Part shown: positions 1 through 8,488 of the stretch, one piece after another
How the letters are laid out: the number at the start of each line of letters is the position of its first letter
Position numbering within the stretch: the first letter of the stretch is position 1
Source: Desulfovibrio sp. A2
Lineage (GTDB): Bacteria; Desulfobacterota; Desulfovibrionia; Desulfovibrionales; Desulfovibrionaceae
Assembly (NCBI RefSeq): GCF_000226255.1
Contig: NZ_AGFG01000050.1
Coordinates: 1-64,000, forward strand
Direction: 5' to 3'
DNA length: 64,000 bases
Made by a program: the position numbers and the translations under genes
The notes under the pieces: model-generated
Seen by the model: the letters and a program-made list of their open reading frames with translations, nothing else
The model's database searches: none
What the model was told of the DNA's origin: nothing

Positions 1-2
1 AT

Positions 3-416
3 GCGGCGCGGCTGGGGCTTGCGGTTCCCGCCGTGGCCCGCGCTTCCGCAATGCACCCCCCGTTCGCGGCCGATGTCTGCCGCACCATCCTCATCGATGC
101 CCCCTGTTCCGGCCTCGGCACCGTGTCGCGACGGCCTGACATCAAGCTGCGCCGGGCCCCGGCCGATCTCGGCGCGCTGGCCGCGCTGCAAGCGCGCATT
201 CTGGATGCCGCCGCCGGCGCGCTTCCGTCCGGGGGGCGCATCGCCTACATCACCTGCACGCTGAACCCCCAGGAAAACGAGGCCCAGGTGGAACGGCTGC
301 TGGCCGCCCGCGGCGCAACCGGCGGCCCGCTGTTCACGGTTGAAGCACACCACGTCACCCCGGTGGAGTCACCCGCCCGCGAATTCTTTTTCGGCGTGCT
401 GCTGCGCAAGGCATAG
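3..416 (+). CDS. rsmB: 16S rRNA m5C methyltransferase RsmB, C-terminal part (partial)
   Basis: The reading frame is open from the window edge, so the N-terminus is missing. The fragment contains DAPCSGLGTVSRRPDIK, the RsmB/Sun motif IV with its catalytic-cycle PC cysteine, and YITCTLNPQENE, motif VI with the nucleophilic TC cysteine. These identify the SAM-dependent methyltransferase that makes m5C967 in 16S rRNA. The frame ends at a TAG just after a short basic tail (GVLLRKA), which is normal for the family. The upstream NusB-like domain must lie outside the window. A GC-rich inverted repeat follows within 60 bp and may terminate transcription. Confidence 0.88.
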   Translation, partial: AARLGLAVPAVARASAMHPPFAADVCRTILIDAPCSGLGTVSRRPDIKLRRAPADLGALAALQARILDAAAGALPSGGRIAYITCTLNPQENEAQVERLLAARGATGGPLFTVEAHHVTPVESPAREFFFGVLLRKA

Positions 417-603
417 CCGCCTTGGCCGCGCACGCGCAAAGGGCCGCCCGGCGACGCCGGGCGGCCCTTTTTCCTGCTGTCCTGCCCCGCTCTCCGGCCC
501 CATGCGCGATGTCGCGCTTGGCGGCCAACATCCGCCGTGCTTCCGCACAGCCTGCGGCTTTCGCTTGCGGCCGGGCTGTTCGAGCGTTGAGCGGACCGGA
601 GGT

Positions 604-1008
604 TTACTTCTCCCCAACTCCTTCGTTATCGGCCTGCCCCGCAACGCGCACGCGATTGACCATGCGCCTGTAATACGCTTCGTACTCCTCGAAGTTCAGG
701 GGCTTGTGGCGGCAGGCCCCCACCTTGCGCAACAGCAGGTTCAGCTTCTGCATCTGGCGATATTTTTCGCGCTCGTCCGCGCAGTTTTCCAGCAGGTCCA
801 TCACCGTCTGGATCTCGCGCGCCGTTTCCAACTGAGGCGGCAGGTAGCCCGCGTTGCGCAGCACCTTGTAGGCCATGCGCAGGTCTTCGGGCACCATGGA
901 GTCGTCCTCCAGCTCCAGCGGGCGGCCCGCACCCGGCAGGTTATCGAACGCGCCCTCTTCCTGCGCCTCGGCGATGCGCCGTTCGGCGATCAGCGAAATG
1001 GCGTCCAT
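604..1008 (-). CDS. DUF1992 (DnaJC28-type conserved domain) protein
   Basis: This is a 134-residue protein beginning MDAISLIAERRIAEAQEEGAFDNLPGAGRPL. The start region with E-GAFDNLPG-GRPL is the hallmark of DUF1992, the domain found in eukaryotic DNAJC28 and in many small bacterial proteins. Its biochemical role is not established. An AGGAGG lies immediately before two consecutive ATGs (1011 and 1008); spacing favours the second, and the first would add one Met. The gene is convergent with rsmB and appears monocistronic. The rest of the protein is charged and helical, with no signal peptide or membrane segment. Confidence 0.8.
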   Translation of the reverse strand: MDAISLIAERRIAEAQEEGAFDNLPGAGRPLELEDDSMVPEDLRMAYKVLRNAGYLPPQLETAREIQTVMDLLENCADEREKYRQMQKLNLLLRKVGACRHKPLNFEEYEAYYRRMVNRVRVAGQADNEGVGEK

Positions 1009-1253
1009 CATGCCTCCTGCGAATGGGTCCGGGCGCGCTGCGTGCGCCCGGGCAATGTCGAATCCGGCATCCCCGGCGTGACGGGCTCGGATGTGCGAAG
1101 GTTCTTCGCGCTGCCTACGCGCATCCCCGGCCTGCGGCAATGCACCACGCGCTGAAGTGCTTGCCGCCGCTCCTCGCCCTTTGCAGCTGCGTCTCCTTTG
1201 GCATCCGAAAATCCACCAAATCGTATTACGATTTCGACTGCGTTTACGCTTCG

Positions 1254-1269
1254 TGTTTCACGTGAAATC
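1254..1269. other. parS: parS-like ParB binding site 1
   Basis: TGTTTCACGTGAAATC matches 14 of 16 positions of the parS consensus TGTTTCACGTGAAACA and keeps the invariant central TTTCACGTGAAA palindrome. It lies about 1.1 kb from parB, where chromosomal parS sites are expected. ParB would load here and spread to form the partition complex. The two mismatches are at one outer edge. Confidence 0.8.
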
Positions 1270-1291
1270 GTACTCCGTCCTTGCAAACGCA

Positions 1292-1315
1292 CAAGGCTCC
1301 CTTGCGGGAGCCTTG
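1292..1315 (-). terminator. Hairpin terminator of the parB-rfaE1 unit
   Basis: A perfect 10-bp stem (CAAGGCTCCC/GGGAGCCTTG) with a TTGC loop lies 27 bp beyond the rfaE1 stop codon. The downstream T-tract on the minus strand is weak, so efficiency is uncertain. Confidence 0.55.
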
Positions 1316-1341
1316 TCGAAATCCAGAGTGCCGCACGCCCA

Positions 1342-2367
1342 TCAGGCCCAGCGGTCAACGCTCGGCACCGGCAGGGTCGCAATGGCTTCACGCAGCTCAT
1401 CCGGCCGCACCGAAGCCGCCCCCACCTGTCCCACAACGATTCCGGCAGCATAATTGGCCAGCACGCAGCTTTCCAGCAGTCCGATTCCGGCCGCCAGCGC
1501 CAGGGCCACGGTGGCGATCACCGTGTCGCCCGCGCCGGTCACATCGAACACGCTGCGCGCCGTGGTGGGAATGTGCCACACCCTCTCGCGCGCCTCGAAC
1601 AACGCCATGCCCTTGGGGCCAAGGGTGGTCAGCAGGTGTTCGCAGTGCAGCTTGTCCAAGATGGCCCGCCCGGCTGCCAGGATTTCCTCGCGGGTACCCG
1701 TGGGCAGGTGCGCGCCTTCGCTGGTTTCCTTGGCGTTGGGCGTGGGCATGAACACGTTACGATACAGATGAAAGTTGGGCGTCTTGGGGTCCACCAGCAC
1801 GGCGGGGCGGCGAGCCCGCCTGGTCCACAGCGTCTCCAGGCCGTCCATGAACGCGCCGGTCACCACACCCTTGCCGTAGTCGGACACGATGACCACGTCG
1901 CAATCGGCGCTGGCCGTATCCACCAGCGCCAGCAGCGCGGCAAGGTGCTCGCCGCCGATGGGGCTGGTTTCCTCTCGGTCTATGCGCAGCATCTGCTGCT
2001 GGCGGGCGATGACGCGAGTCTTCAGGGTGGTGGGCCTGCCGGGAATTTCCACGAAGTCGGCGGCAACGCCCTCCTCGCGCAGCACCCGGCGCAGCAGCGC
2101 GGCGCGGGGGCCGTTGCCGCACACGCTGACCAGGCGAGGCACGCCCCCCAGGGTGCGGATGTTCTTGGCCACGTTGCCCGCGCCGCCCACCAGGTGGCGG
2201 TCCTCGCTCACGCTGATGACGGGCACGGGCGCTTCGGGCGAAATGCGCTGGGCGTCGCCCACAAGGTACTCGTCGATCATCACGTCGCCCACCACGCACA
2301 CGCGCGCGCCCGACAGGCGGGTCACCAGCGCGGCAAGGACGGCGCCATCGATGTTGTAGCTGACCAT
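1342..2367 (-). CDS. rfaE1: D-glycero-beta-D-manno-heptose 7-phosphate kinase (RfaE domain I)
   Basis: This 341-residue PfkB/ribokinase-family sugar kinase corresponds to the kinase half of HldE. The N-terminal CVVGDVMIDEYLVGDAQRI and HLVGGAGNVAKNI segments match the ADP-heptose pathway kinase. The PfkB signature DVTGAGDTVIATVALALAAG carries the catalytic Asp near the C-terminus. It phosphorylates heptose 7-phosphate at C1 for the lipopolysaccharide inner core. The nucleotidyltransferase half of HldE is absent, so a separate RfaE2 is expected elsewhere. The ATG at 2367 is preceded by GGAAGG at good spacing. The gene starts 31 bp after parB stops, so the two are probably co-transcribed. Confidence 0.85.
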   Translation of the reverse strand: MVSYNIDGAVLAALVTRLSGARVCVVGDVMIDEYLVGDAQRISPEAPVPVISVSEDRHLVGGAGNVAKNIRTLGGVPRLVSVCGNGPRAALLRRVLREEGVAADFVEIPGRPTTLKTRVIARQQQMLRIDREETSPIGGEHLAALLALVDTASADCDVVIVSDYGKGVVTGAFMDGLETLWTRRARRPAVLVDPKTPNFHLYRNVFMPTPNAKETSEGAHLPTGTREEILAAGRAILDKLHCEHLLTTLGPKGMALFEARERVWHIPTTARSVFDVTGAGDTVIATVALALAAGIGLLESCVLANYAAGIVVGQVGAASVRPDELREAIATLPVPSVDRWA

Positions 2368-2398
2368 CAAACCTTCCTGCAAAGTGTAATACGCTACG

Positions 2399-3331
2399 TT
2401 AACGCGGCTCCAGACCAAGCCGCGACAGGATGTGCGCAAGCTGGTCCGGTGATTCGAAATTCAGAGTGATCTTGCCCTTTTCCTCCGTGCCGCTCACGGA
2501 CACACGCAGACTGAGCGCCTCGTGCAGGCGGCCTTGCAGGCTGCGCATGGACGGCGCGACGCGCTGCGGCGGACGGGCGGGGCGGGCGTCTTCTCGCTTG
2601 GGGGGCACGGCCAACGGCTCCGGCAACGCGCCCCGGTCGCGCCAATGCGCGGCGGCGGCCTCCGCCTCGCGCACGGAAAGCCTGTCGGACAGGATGCGCC
2701 GACGCAGGGTGTCTTGCGGTTCCGGGTCGGTCACCGTCAGCAGCGCGCGGGCATGCCCGGCGGACAGCCGCGCCTCGCGCAGATCATCGCGGGCCGCTTC
2801 CGGCAGGTGCAGCAACCGCAGGGTGTTGGCAACGGCCGGGCGGCTCTTGCCCAACTTTTGGGCCAGGTCTTCCTGGCTCAGGCCGAACTGCTCACGCAAC
2901 TCCTGCATGGCCAGCGCCTCTTCCATGGGGTTCAGGTCTTCGCGTTGCAGGTTTTCGATGAGCGCCACGGCCAGGGTTTCCTGGTCGGTCAGTTCGCGGA
3001 TGAGCACGGGCACTTCGCGCAGCCCGGCCATCTGGCTGGCGCGCCAGCGGCGCTCCCCGGCCACGATCTCGTAGGCCTGCCGCGCGTCCTCGCCCTGTCC
3101 TTCCGTGCCGGGAATGGGCCGCACCAGCAGGGGCTGCAACACGCCCTGGCTGCGGATGGACGCGGCCAGTTCCTCCAGCGCAGCCTCGGTAAACATCTTG
3201 CGGGGCTGGTTGGGGTTGGGGTGCAGCGCGCGTATGGGCAGCGTGCGGATGTCCGAGGGCTTCGGCTGTTCCTGGTATCCCTTGAACAGGGCGTCGAGTC
3301 CCCTGCCTAGTCCGCGCGAAGGTCCTGCCAT
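2399..3331 (-). CDS. parB: Chromosome partitioning protein ParB
   Basis: This 310-residue ParB/Spo0J protein begins with the family's GLGRGLDALF leader. The CTPase/nuclease-like domain contains NPNQPRK and the GERRWRA box (arginine-rich CTP-binding motif), followed by NLQREDLNPMEEA. The central helix-turn-helix (LSQEDLAQKLGKSRPAVANTLRLL) reads parS. The C-terminal ITLNFES..LAHILSRL segment is the dimerisation domain. The ATG at 3331 has AGGAGA upstream. Four parS-like sites lie in the window. parB is separated from parA by an oppositely oriented gene, which is unusual; it probably shares a transcript with rfaE1. Confidence 0.95.
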   Translation of the reverse strand: MAGPSRGLGRGLDALFKGYQEQPKPSDIRTLPIRALHPNPNQPRKMFTEAALEELAASIRSQGVLQPLLVRPIPGTEGQGEDARQAYEIVAGERRWRASQMAGLREVPVLIRELTDQETLAVALIENLQREDLNPMEEALAMQELREQFGLSQEDLAQKLGKSRPAVANTLRLLHLPEAARDDLREARLSAGHARALLTVTDPEPQDTLRRRILSDRLSVREAEAAAAHWRDRGALPEPLAVPPKREDARPARPPQRVAPSMRSLQGRLHEALSLRVSVSGTEEKGKITLNFESPDQLAHILSRLGLEPR

Positions 3332-3425
3332 CGTGTTCTCCTTGACTTTGGGCCGCGTTGCCCTAACTCTTTGGCCTAACTCTCTGCCCTGCCGAACAAA
3401 CACACCCTTATGGAGTGAAGTCCGA

Positions 3426-3836
3426 ATGACTGAACGCGAAGCGCACGTGGTGCACCTGCACGACCGCCACGGCGAACTCTACGGCGTGCTGCTGAGCCCG
3501 CAGATGTGGGCCGCCGTGCAGCACAAGGTGGCGCCGCTGCTGGAGCAGGCCCTGGAAAAAATGTACCCGACCATGCGTCCCGAGCCCCTTGAGGACTGGC
3601 AAACTTTCAAGGACTACTGGGACTTCAAGTATCCCTTCTGCGCCGACGTGCACTGCGACTGCTGCGGCGCGGCGACGGAAGACTGGGAGCACGACCCCTT
3701 CCACCCGTTCCGGCTGCGCAACGCAACCCTGAGCGGCATGCTGGTCTTCGACTGCGTGAAGTGTGGCGCATCAGTGCGCAAGAAGCACTTCAAGGACCAC
3801 ATCTGTTTCGAATTCACGCCCGCCAGCCCCAAATGA
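3426..3836 (+). CDS. Small zinc-ribbon-like protein inserted between parB and parA
   Basis: This 136-residue protein was not recognised from a named family. Cysteines at 77, 79 and 80 and a CVKCG pair at 110/113, with a further Cys at 127, make a four-Cys zinc ribbon likely (77/80 with 110/113). The N-terminal half is rich in His and aromatic residues (VVHLHDRHGELYG, WQTFKDYWDFKYPF). There is no signal peptide or membrane helix. The ATG at 3426 has GGAG about ten bases upstream; an earlier ATG stops after two codons. The gene is divergent from parB and convergent with parA, splitting the usual parAB operon. It might be a regulatory or accessory factor, but that is inference from position only. 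Confidence 0.65.
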   Translation: MTEREAHVVHLHDRHGELYGVLLSPQMWAAVQHKVAPLLEQALEKMYPTMRPEPLEDWQTFKDYWDFKYPFCADVHCDCCGAATEDWEHDPFHPFRLRNATLSGMLVFDCVKCGASVRKKHFKDHICFEFTPASPK

Positions 3837-3884
3837 ACACGGTTCGCCGCGCTGGCGCGCGGCGAACCGCCTTCGAAACCCTGC

Positions 3885-4673
3885 CTACCCGCCCTGCCCT
3901 TCGCGGCGCTGGGGACGCCTGAGCACCACCTCTTTGGCCAGTGCCAGGTACGCCTCGGCGCCCTTCGACTTTATGTCGTAATGGATGATGGACTTGCCGT
4001 GGCTTGGGGCCTCGGACAGGCGCACGTTGCGCGGGATCACCGTTTCGAACAGGTGGTCCGGGAAGCACTTGCGCACTTCGTTCTTCACCTGCCGCGACAG
4101 CTTGTTGCGCACGTCGTACATGGTCAGCACCACCCCCAGCAGCGCAAGGCCTGGGTTCAACCGCTTCTTCACCTGCTCATAGGTCTGGAGCAGCTTCACG
4201 ATGCCTTCCAGTGCGAAAAACTCGCACTGCAGGGGGATGAGCAGCTCTCGCGCCGCGCACAGGGCGTTGAGGGTGATCAGCCCCAGCGACGGCGGGCAGT
4301 CGAGGATGATGTAGTCGAACCTGGCATCCAGCGGCTTCAGCAGATCCGCCAGAAAATATTCGCGGGCCATCTTGTCCACCAGTTCCAGCTCCAGCGCCAC
4401 GAGGTCCGTGGTGGACGGCAGGATGGAAAGGTACGGCGTCTGGGTTGGGTAGATGGCCTCGACAACCTCTTCGGGCTGGAAGAACACCGAGTAAAGATTG
4501 TGGCGTACCTCTTCCTGGTCGATGCCGAGCCCGCTGGTGGAGTTGGCCTGCGGGTCGCAATCGACCAGCAAAACCTTCTTTTCCATGATGGCGAGGGAAG
4601 CTGCGAGGTTGAGCGAAGACGTGGTCTTGCCCACGCCGCCCTTCTGGTTGGCGACTGCGATGATTCGTGCCAC
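3885..4673 (-). CDS. parA: Chromosome partitioning ATPase ParA/Soj
   Basis: This 262-residue deviant-Walker ATPase carries KGGVGKTTSSLNLA (residues 11-24) with the signature lysine, DCDPQANST as the switch motif and YIILDCPPSLG as Walker B. It drives segregation of ParB-parS complexes over the nucleoid. The start is GTG at 4673, with AGGATAGG about eight bases upstream; no ATG in frame gives the full Walker A. A parS-like site (4710-4725) lies just upstream, so ParB could influence this promoter. A perfect TTGACA on the minus strand at 4813-4818 is a candidate -35 box. The 3' end faces the end of the zinc-ribbon gene. Confidence 0.95.
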   Translation of the reverse strand: MARIIAVANQKGGVGKTTSSLNLAASLAIMEKKVLLVDCDPQANSTSGLGIDQEEVRHNLYSVFFQPEEVVEAIYPTQTPYLSILPSTTDLVALELELVDKMAREYFLADLLKPLDARFDYIILDCPPSLGLITLNALCAARELLIPLQCEFFALEGIVKLLQTYEQVKKRLNPGLALLGVVLTMYDVRNKLSRQVKNEVRKCFPDHLFETVIPRNVRLSEAPSHGKSIIHYDIKSKGAEAYLALAKEVVLRRPQRREGQGG

Positions 4674-4709
4674 GGCTGCCTATCCTGTTGGGGTAAGAGG
4701 CAAAATTCA

Positions 4710-4725
4710 TGTTTCACATGAAACG
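4710..4725. other. parS: parS-like ParB binding site 2
   Basis: TGTTTCACATGAAACG matches 14 of 16 parS positions, with a G-to-A change at the centre and a changed last base. It lies 37 bp upstream of the parA start codon. Confidence 0.7.
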
Positions 4726-5127
4726 TGCGCGCGCCGGAGGGTGAAAACGGCGGAGTCTGGCCCCGCCGGGCTCGCCAAGCACTCGGCTATAGCTAGTTGA
4801 GGGCGGATAGCGTGTCAACACGCAAAACGACATGGCAGCCCGCCGAGAACACGCATTTCGCTATTATTATGGGATGATGCAGTCAGTGCGCAACGGCAAG
4901 GGGCGCGCGTGGCCTTAGCCATCATACCCTGGCCAGCCAGACGGAAAACGCCATCGGCTGAATAGCCCCTGACCACGCACAGAAACCATGAACGCTCGTC
5001 TGCCCTCCCGTATCACCGCGCGGGGAGACGCCCGCCACCGGCAGCGAAAAGGGGCCAAGCCCAACGCATTGCGGAAAATTGCCGCGCACAAACACCACTG
5101 AAGTCAACTCAGAGCCATTACAGGTAG

Positions 5128-5149
5128 ATGTGAAGCTTCACATGAAACA
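5128..5149. other. Weaker parS-like site overlapping a 16-bp palindrome
   Basis: ATGTGAAGCTTCACAT (5128-5143) is a perfect palindrome. Its right half runs into TTCACATGAAACA, giving a 13/16 parS match at 5134-5149. The last base is also the first base of the epimerase terminator stem. It could be a degenerate third parS or an unrelated operator. Confidence 0.4.
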
Positions 5150-5182
5150 ACCGGCCATCATTCTTGCGGATGATGGCCGGTT
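5149..5182 (-). terminator. Terminator of the epimerase gene
   Basis: A perfect 12-bp stem (AACCGGCCATCA/TGATGGCCGGTT) with a 10-nt loop lies about 60 bp beyond the stop codon of the minus-strand epimerase gene. On that strand the stem is followed by GTTTCATG, a short T-rich stretch. Confidence 0.65.
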
Positions 5183-5245
5183 GAGAAGAAAGCAATGCGG
5201 GCTCGCCGCATGAATGCAGGCTAAGCGAACGCTGACAGCGCGAGG

Positions 5246-6253
5246 CTATACCTTGTAATAATCGCGGAACCAGCGCACGAACTCGCCAACGCCCGTCTCA
5301 AGGGGGGTATGCGGCTTGAAGCCGGTGTCGCGGATCAGGTCGTCCACGTCGGCGTAGGTGGCCTCCACGTCGCCCGGCTGCATGGGCATCAGATTGCGCA
5401 CCGCCTTGCGGCCCAGGGCGTCTTCCAGAATTTCTATGAACCGGCCAAGCTCGACGGCATTGTTGTTGCCGATGTTGTAGATGCGGTACGGGGCCGGGCT
5501 GGTGGACGGGTCCGGTGCATCGCCGCGCCATTCCGGATTGGGCTGCGGGGTGCGCTCGGTCACGCGCACAACGCCCTCCACGATGTCGTCGATGTACGTG
5601 AAGTCGCGGCGCATGTGCCCTTCGTTGAACACGTTGATGGGCTTGCCTTCCAGAATGGCCTTGGTGAACAGGTACAGGGCCATGTCAGGCCTGCCCCACG
5701 GGCCGTACACGGTAAAGAAGCGCAAGCCGGTGGTGGGCAGCCGGTACAGATGGCTGTAGGTATGGGCCATCAGCTCATTGGCCTTCTTGGAAGCGGCATA
5801 CAGGCTGATGGGGTGATCCACGTTGTGGTGCACGCTGAACGGCATGGCCGTGTTCAGCCCGTAGACCGAGCTGGACGAAGCGTAGACCAGGTGCTGCACG
5901 CCGTTGTGGCGGCAGCCTTCCAGAATGTTGCCGAAGCCCACCAGGTTGGACTGGATGTACGAACGGGGATTCTTGAGCGAGTAGCGCACGCCCGCCTGTG
6001 CGGCCAGATTGACCACGTGGGTGAAGCGCTGCTTCTCGAACAAGGCGTCCATGGCCGCGTCGTCGGCCATGTCCATGTGCGCGAAGGTGAAACCGGCGTA
6101 AGGCTCAAGCTCCTTCAGGCGATCCTTCTTGAGCTGCACATCGTAGTAGTCGTTCAGGCAATCCAGGCCGACCACGGTGTGCCCGGCTTCCAGAAAACGC
6201 CGGGAAAGGTGAAAGCCGATGAACCCGGCCGCGCCGGTGACGAGAATATGCAT
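5246..6253 (-). CDS. NAD-dependent nucleotide-sugar epimerase (UDP-glucuronate 4-epimerase-like)
   Basis: This 335-residue extended SDR enzyme has the Rossmann GAAGFIG at residues 7-13, SSSSVYG around 126-132 and the catalytic YAASK with Tyr152 and Lys156. The segment LRFFTVYGPWGRPDMALYLFTKAI is typical of UDP-glucuronate 4-epimerases, and DCLNDYYDVQLKKDRL after the NAD-binding loop supports that subfamily. It would invert C4 of a UDP-sugar for surface polysaccharide synthesis. The exact substrate cannot be read from sequence. The gene appears monocistronic, with a clear hairpin terminator downstream. Confidence 0.85.
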   Translation of the reverse strand: MHILVTGAAGFIGFHLSRRFLEAGHTVVGLDCLNDYYDVQLKKDRLKELEPYAGFTFAHMDMADDAAMDALFEKQRFTHVVNLAAQAGVRYSLKNPRSYIQSNLVGFGNILEGCRHNGVQHLVYASSSSVYGLNTAMPFSVHHNVDHPISLYAASKKANELMAHTYSHLYRLPTTGLRFFTVYGPWGRPDMALYLFTKAILEGKPINVFNEGHMRRDFTYIDDIVEGVVRVTERTPQPNPEWRGDAPDPSTSPAPYRIYNIGNNNAVELGRFIEILEDALGRKAVRNLMPMQPGDVEATYADVDDLIRDTGFKPHTPLETGVGEFVRWFRDYYKV

Positions 6254-6474
6254 GCTGGGGGTCCTGTGCTGGCGTTATGTAGTGGGTGCGAAACGGGGGC
6301 GCGACGGCTAAAGGCGACGCGTGTAACCGCGTGCGACACGTTGCCTCGGGCGCGCCGCTGGCGACACTAGCGGAAGACGGCGACAAGGAAAAGACGGGCG
6401 GTGCGGAACCAGACCAAGGCACGGCCAGCCCGCCCTGCCCGTCCTGTCTCTTGGGAACCGGCCATTCGGTCGGC

Positions 6475-7224
6475 CTACCCCTTGCCAGCGTCACGCGGCA
6501 GCAGCCCCCGCAGCAGGTCCAGGGGAACCGGCAGCACGGTGGACGAACTTTCCGCCGCCATCTCGCGGATGGTCTGCAGGTAGCGCAGTTGCAGCGCTTC
6601 CGGATGAGCGGCGATGATGGCCGCCGCCTGGGCCAGCTTGTCCGCCGCCTGGAATTCGCCCTCGGCGCTGATGACCTTGGCGCGGCGTTCACGCTCGGCC
6701 TCGGCCTGCTTGGCCATGGCACGCTGCATTTCCTGTGGCAGGTCAATGTGCTTCAGCTCCACCGACTGCACGGCAATGCCCCACCCCTCGGTCTGGGTGT
6801 CCAGCAGGCCTTTGATGTCCTCGTTGACCTTATCGCGGTGGGCCAGCAGGTCGTCCAGTTCCACGCCGCCGCATACGCTGCGCAAGGTGGTCTGGGCCAG
6901 CTGCGAGGTGGCGTACAGGTAGTCTTCCACCTCGTTGATGGCCTTCACCGGATCCACCACGCGAAAATAGACCACGGCATTGACCTGGATGGACACGTTG
7001 TCGCGGGTGATGACGTCCTGATTGGGAACATCCATGGTCAGCACGCGCATGCCCACCCGCACCATGCGGTCGATGACCGGTATGACGATGATCAGGCCGG
7101 GGCCCTTGGGGCGGATGATGCGCCCTAGGCGAAAGATGACCGCCCGCTCATACTCGTTGAGCACCTTGAGCGACGCCACCACCAGCAGCACAACGACGGC
7201 AACGACCGGAATGAACTCGAACAT
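6475..7224 (-). CDS. Slipin / stomatin-like SPFH membrane protein
   Basis: This 249-residue SPFH/band-7 protein has one N-terminal membrane segment (residues 3-22, [16 protein letters not shown]). It is followed by the stomatin core [40 protein letters not shown] and the coiled-coil region [24 protein letters not shown]. Slipins form oligomeric microdomain scaffolds and often work with NfeD-type membrane proteases; no NfeD gene is adjacent here. The ATG at 7224 has GGGAGG four bases upstream; the upstream in-frame extension lacks a ribosome binding site. Confidence 0.9.
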   Translation of the reverse strand: MFEFIPVVAVVVLLVVASLKVLNEYERAVIFRLGRIIRPKGPGLIIVIPVIDRMVRVGMRVLTMDVPNQDVITRDNVSIQVNAVVYFRVVDPVKAINEVEDYLYATSQLAQTTLRSVCGGVELDDLLAHRDKVNEDIKGLLDTQTEGWGIAVQSVELKHIDLPQEMQRAMAKQAEAERERRAKVISAEGEFQAADKLAQAAAIIAAHPEALQLRYLQTIREMAAESSSTVLPVPLDLLRGLLPRDAGKG

Positions 7225-7423
7225 GGGACCTCCCCTGGCGTGACGGGCCTGGACAACGGCGGAGCATCCACCGGCCTGAAGCCTGTCGCGAGCCATATGC
7301 CGAAAACATAACACAGGACGGTGGGAAAGGAACGGGGAAGCGCCACGGTGGGCAGAAACACCGTCAGCACGTCAAGAACACCACGCACGCAAGGTGGCGT
7401 GAAGGGCGCAGCAAACGGTGCTG

Positions 7424-8488
7424 TTACCGCGATGCGGGCTTGAGGGCCGTGCGCAGGTAGGCGATGACCGCCTCCACCGTGGCCGGTGCGGAGATCAGGT
7501 TGTCCATGTCCGGAAGGACGATGAGCAGCCTGGCCCGCCACGGTATCTGCTGATAGGGCCGGGCGCGAAGGTCGGGCGCGAAGGCGCGCAGCGCCTTGGA
7601 CCCCATGACCACCACCAGACGCGGCGCAATGCGCTCCAGCCCGGCCAGAAAGAGCGCGGTGTCCGCGACAACGTCAGGGTCGGCATTCGGGCCGACATTC
7701 GGGCCGACACTTGAAACACCAGGGGGAGATTCGGCGGCGGCTGGCGAGGTGACCCCAGGCGCATCGGGCATGGCCACGGGCCAGAAGGCATTGCTGCCCT
7801 TGGGCTGTTGCAGCGCCCCCAGAATGCGGCGCAGGGTGTCGCGTCGGGCCGCGTCCGCGCAGCCTGAAAGGTCCAGCCCCAGCGCCCAGTACGTCCACAG
7901 GACAGGCGCAGGGTGCGGTGTTCTGGCGAACAGGTCGCGCCATGGCGCGGGCCATTGCTGCGGCGGCAAGGGGCTGGCCGAAGGGCCCGTGGGAGCTGGC
8001 GGGGCCGATTCCGGCAATGCGGCGGCCGGGCGCTGCTCCACGCGGGCAGGGGGCCGTGACCCGAAACTCGGCTTCCCGCTGCCCGGCACGCCGAGACGCG
8101 CCGCCGAAGCAGGGTACCCGCCAGCCTGTGCCTCGTCGTGCATGAGGTCTGGCGGAATATCGTAGGCATCGGGATCGAAGGAAGGATCGGCGCCGGACTC
8201 GTAGCCGGCCCGATCGACGGCTCCGGCATGCCCGGCATTTCGGGCGGGCAGGCCGTCGCGCAGCCCGTCGGGCGCATCGCACGCGGCGGGAAACCCGCGC
8301 ATGTCGGGCACATCAGCAATATCGTGACCGACAGTCGATTGCGCCCCCTCGGCACCAGGGACAGCAACTGGAGCATCGGGCGCGCGCTGCCCTTCGGGCA
8401 GCAGCACGTGCAGCAGCCCGGCCCCGTGCCAGGGGCGCAGGGTTTCCAGCAGGCCTAAAGGCGGACGAGCCAATCCACGATCCTCCAT
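7424..8488 (-). CDS. Unrecognised protein with possible UDG-like C-terminal half, overlapping coaBC
   Basis: About 354 residues if it starts at the ATG at 8488, which overlaps the last 34 bases of coaBC. No good ribosome binding site was found, and a TTG about 15 bases further in is an alternative. The first half is low-complexity and Pro/Ala/Asp-rich. The second half is ordered (WALGLDLSGCADAARRDTLRRIL, FLAGLERIAPRLVVVMGSKALRAFAPDLRARPYQQIPW) and resembles the core of uracil-DNA-glycosylase-fold proteins, in which a GS/GxxA loop follows a buried strand. This family assignment is tentative. It is probably translationally coupled to coaBC. Confidence 0.5.
   Translation of the reverse strand: MEDRGLARPPLGLLETLRPWHGAGLLHVLLPEGQRAPDAPVAVPGAEGAQSTVGHDIADVPDMRGFPAACDAPDGLRDGLPARNAGHAGAVDRAGYESGADPSFDPDAYDIPPDLMHDEAQAGGYPASAARLGVPGSGKPSFGSRPPARVEQRPAAALPESAPPAPTGPSASPLPPQQWPAPWRDLFARTPHPAPVLWTYWALGLDLSGCADAARRDTLRRILGALQQPKGSNAFWPVAMPDAPGVTSPAAAESPPGVSSVGPNVGPNADPDVVADTALFLAGLERIAPRLVVVMGSKALRAFAPDLRARPYQQIPWRARLLIVLPDMDNLISAPATVEAVIAYLRTALKPASR

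Larger units (their letters stand above)
1009..1341. other. Intergenic region with parS-like site and terminator
   Basis: This gap between the DUF1992 gene and rfaE1 holds a 14/16 match to the parS consensus (1254-1269) and an intrinsic-type hairpin (1292-1315). No convincing gene was seen in the remainder. Confidence 0.6.
4674..5245. other. Intergenic region between parA and the epimerase gene
   Basis: This 572-bp gap contains two parS-like sites (4710-4725 and 5134-5149), a perfect 16-bp palindrome (5128-5143) and a terminator hairpin (5149-5182). A minus-strand TTGACA at 4813-4818 followed by an AT-rich TAGCTATAG may be part of the parA promoter. A 61-codon minus-strand ORF at 4922-5107 has no coding character and was not called. 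Confidence 0.55.

Noticed and set aside
4922..5107. 61-codon minus-strand ORF between parA and the epimerase gene
   Set aside because: No ribosome binding site, no coding character and no recognisable motif.
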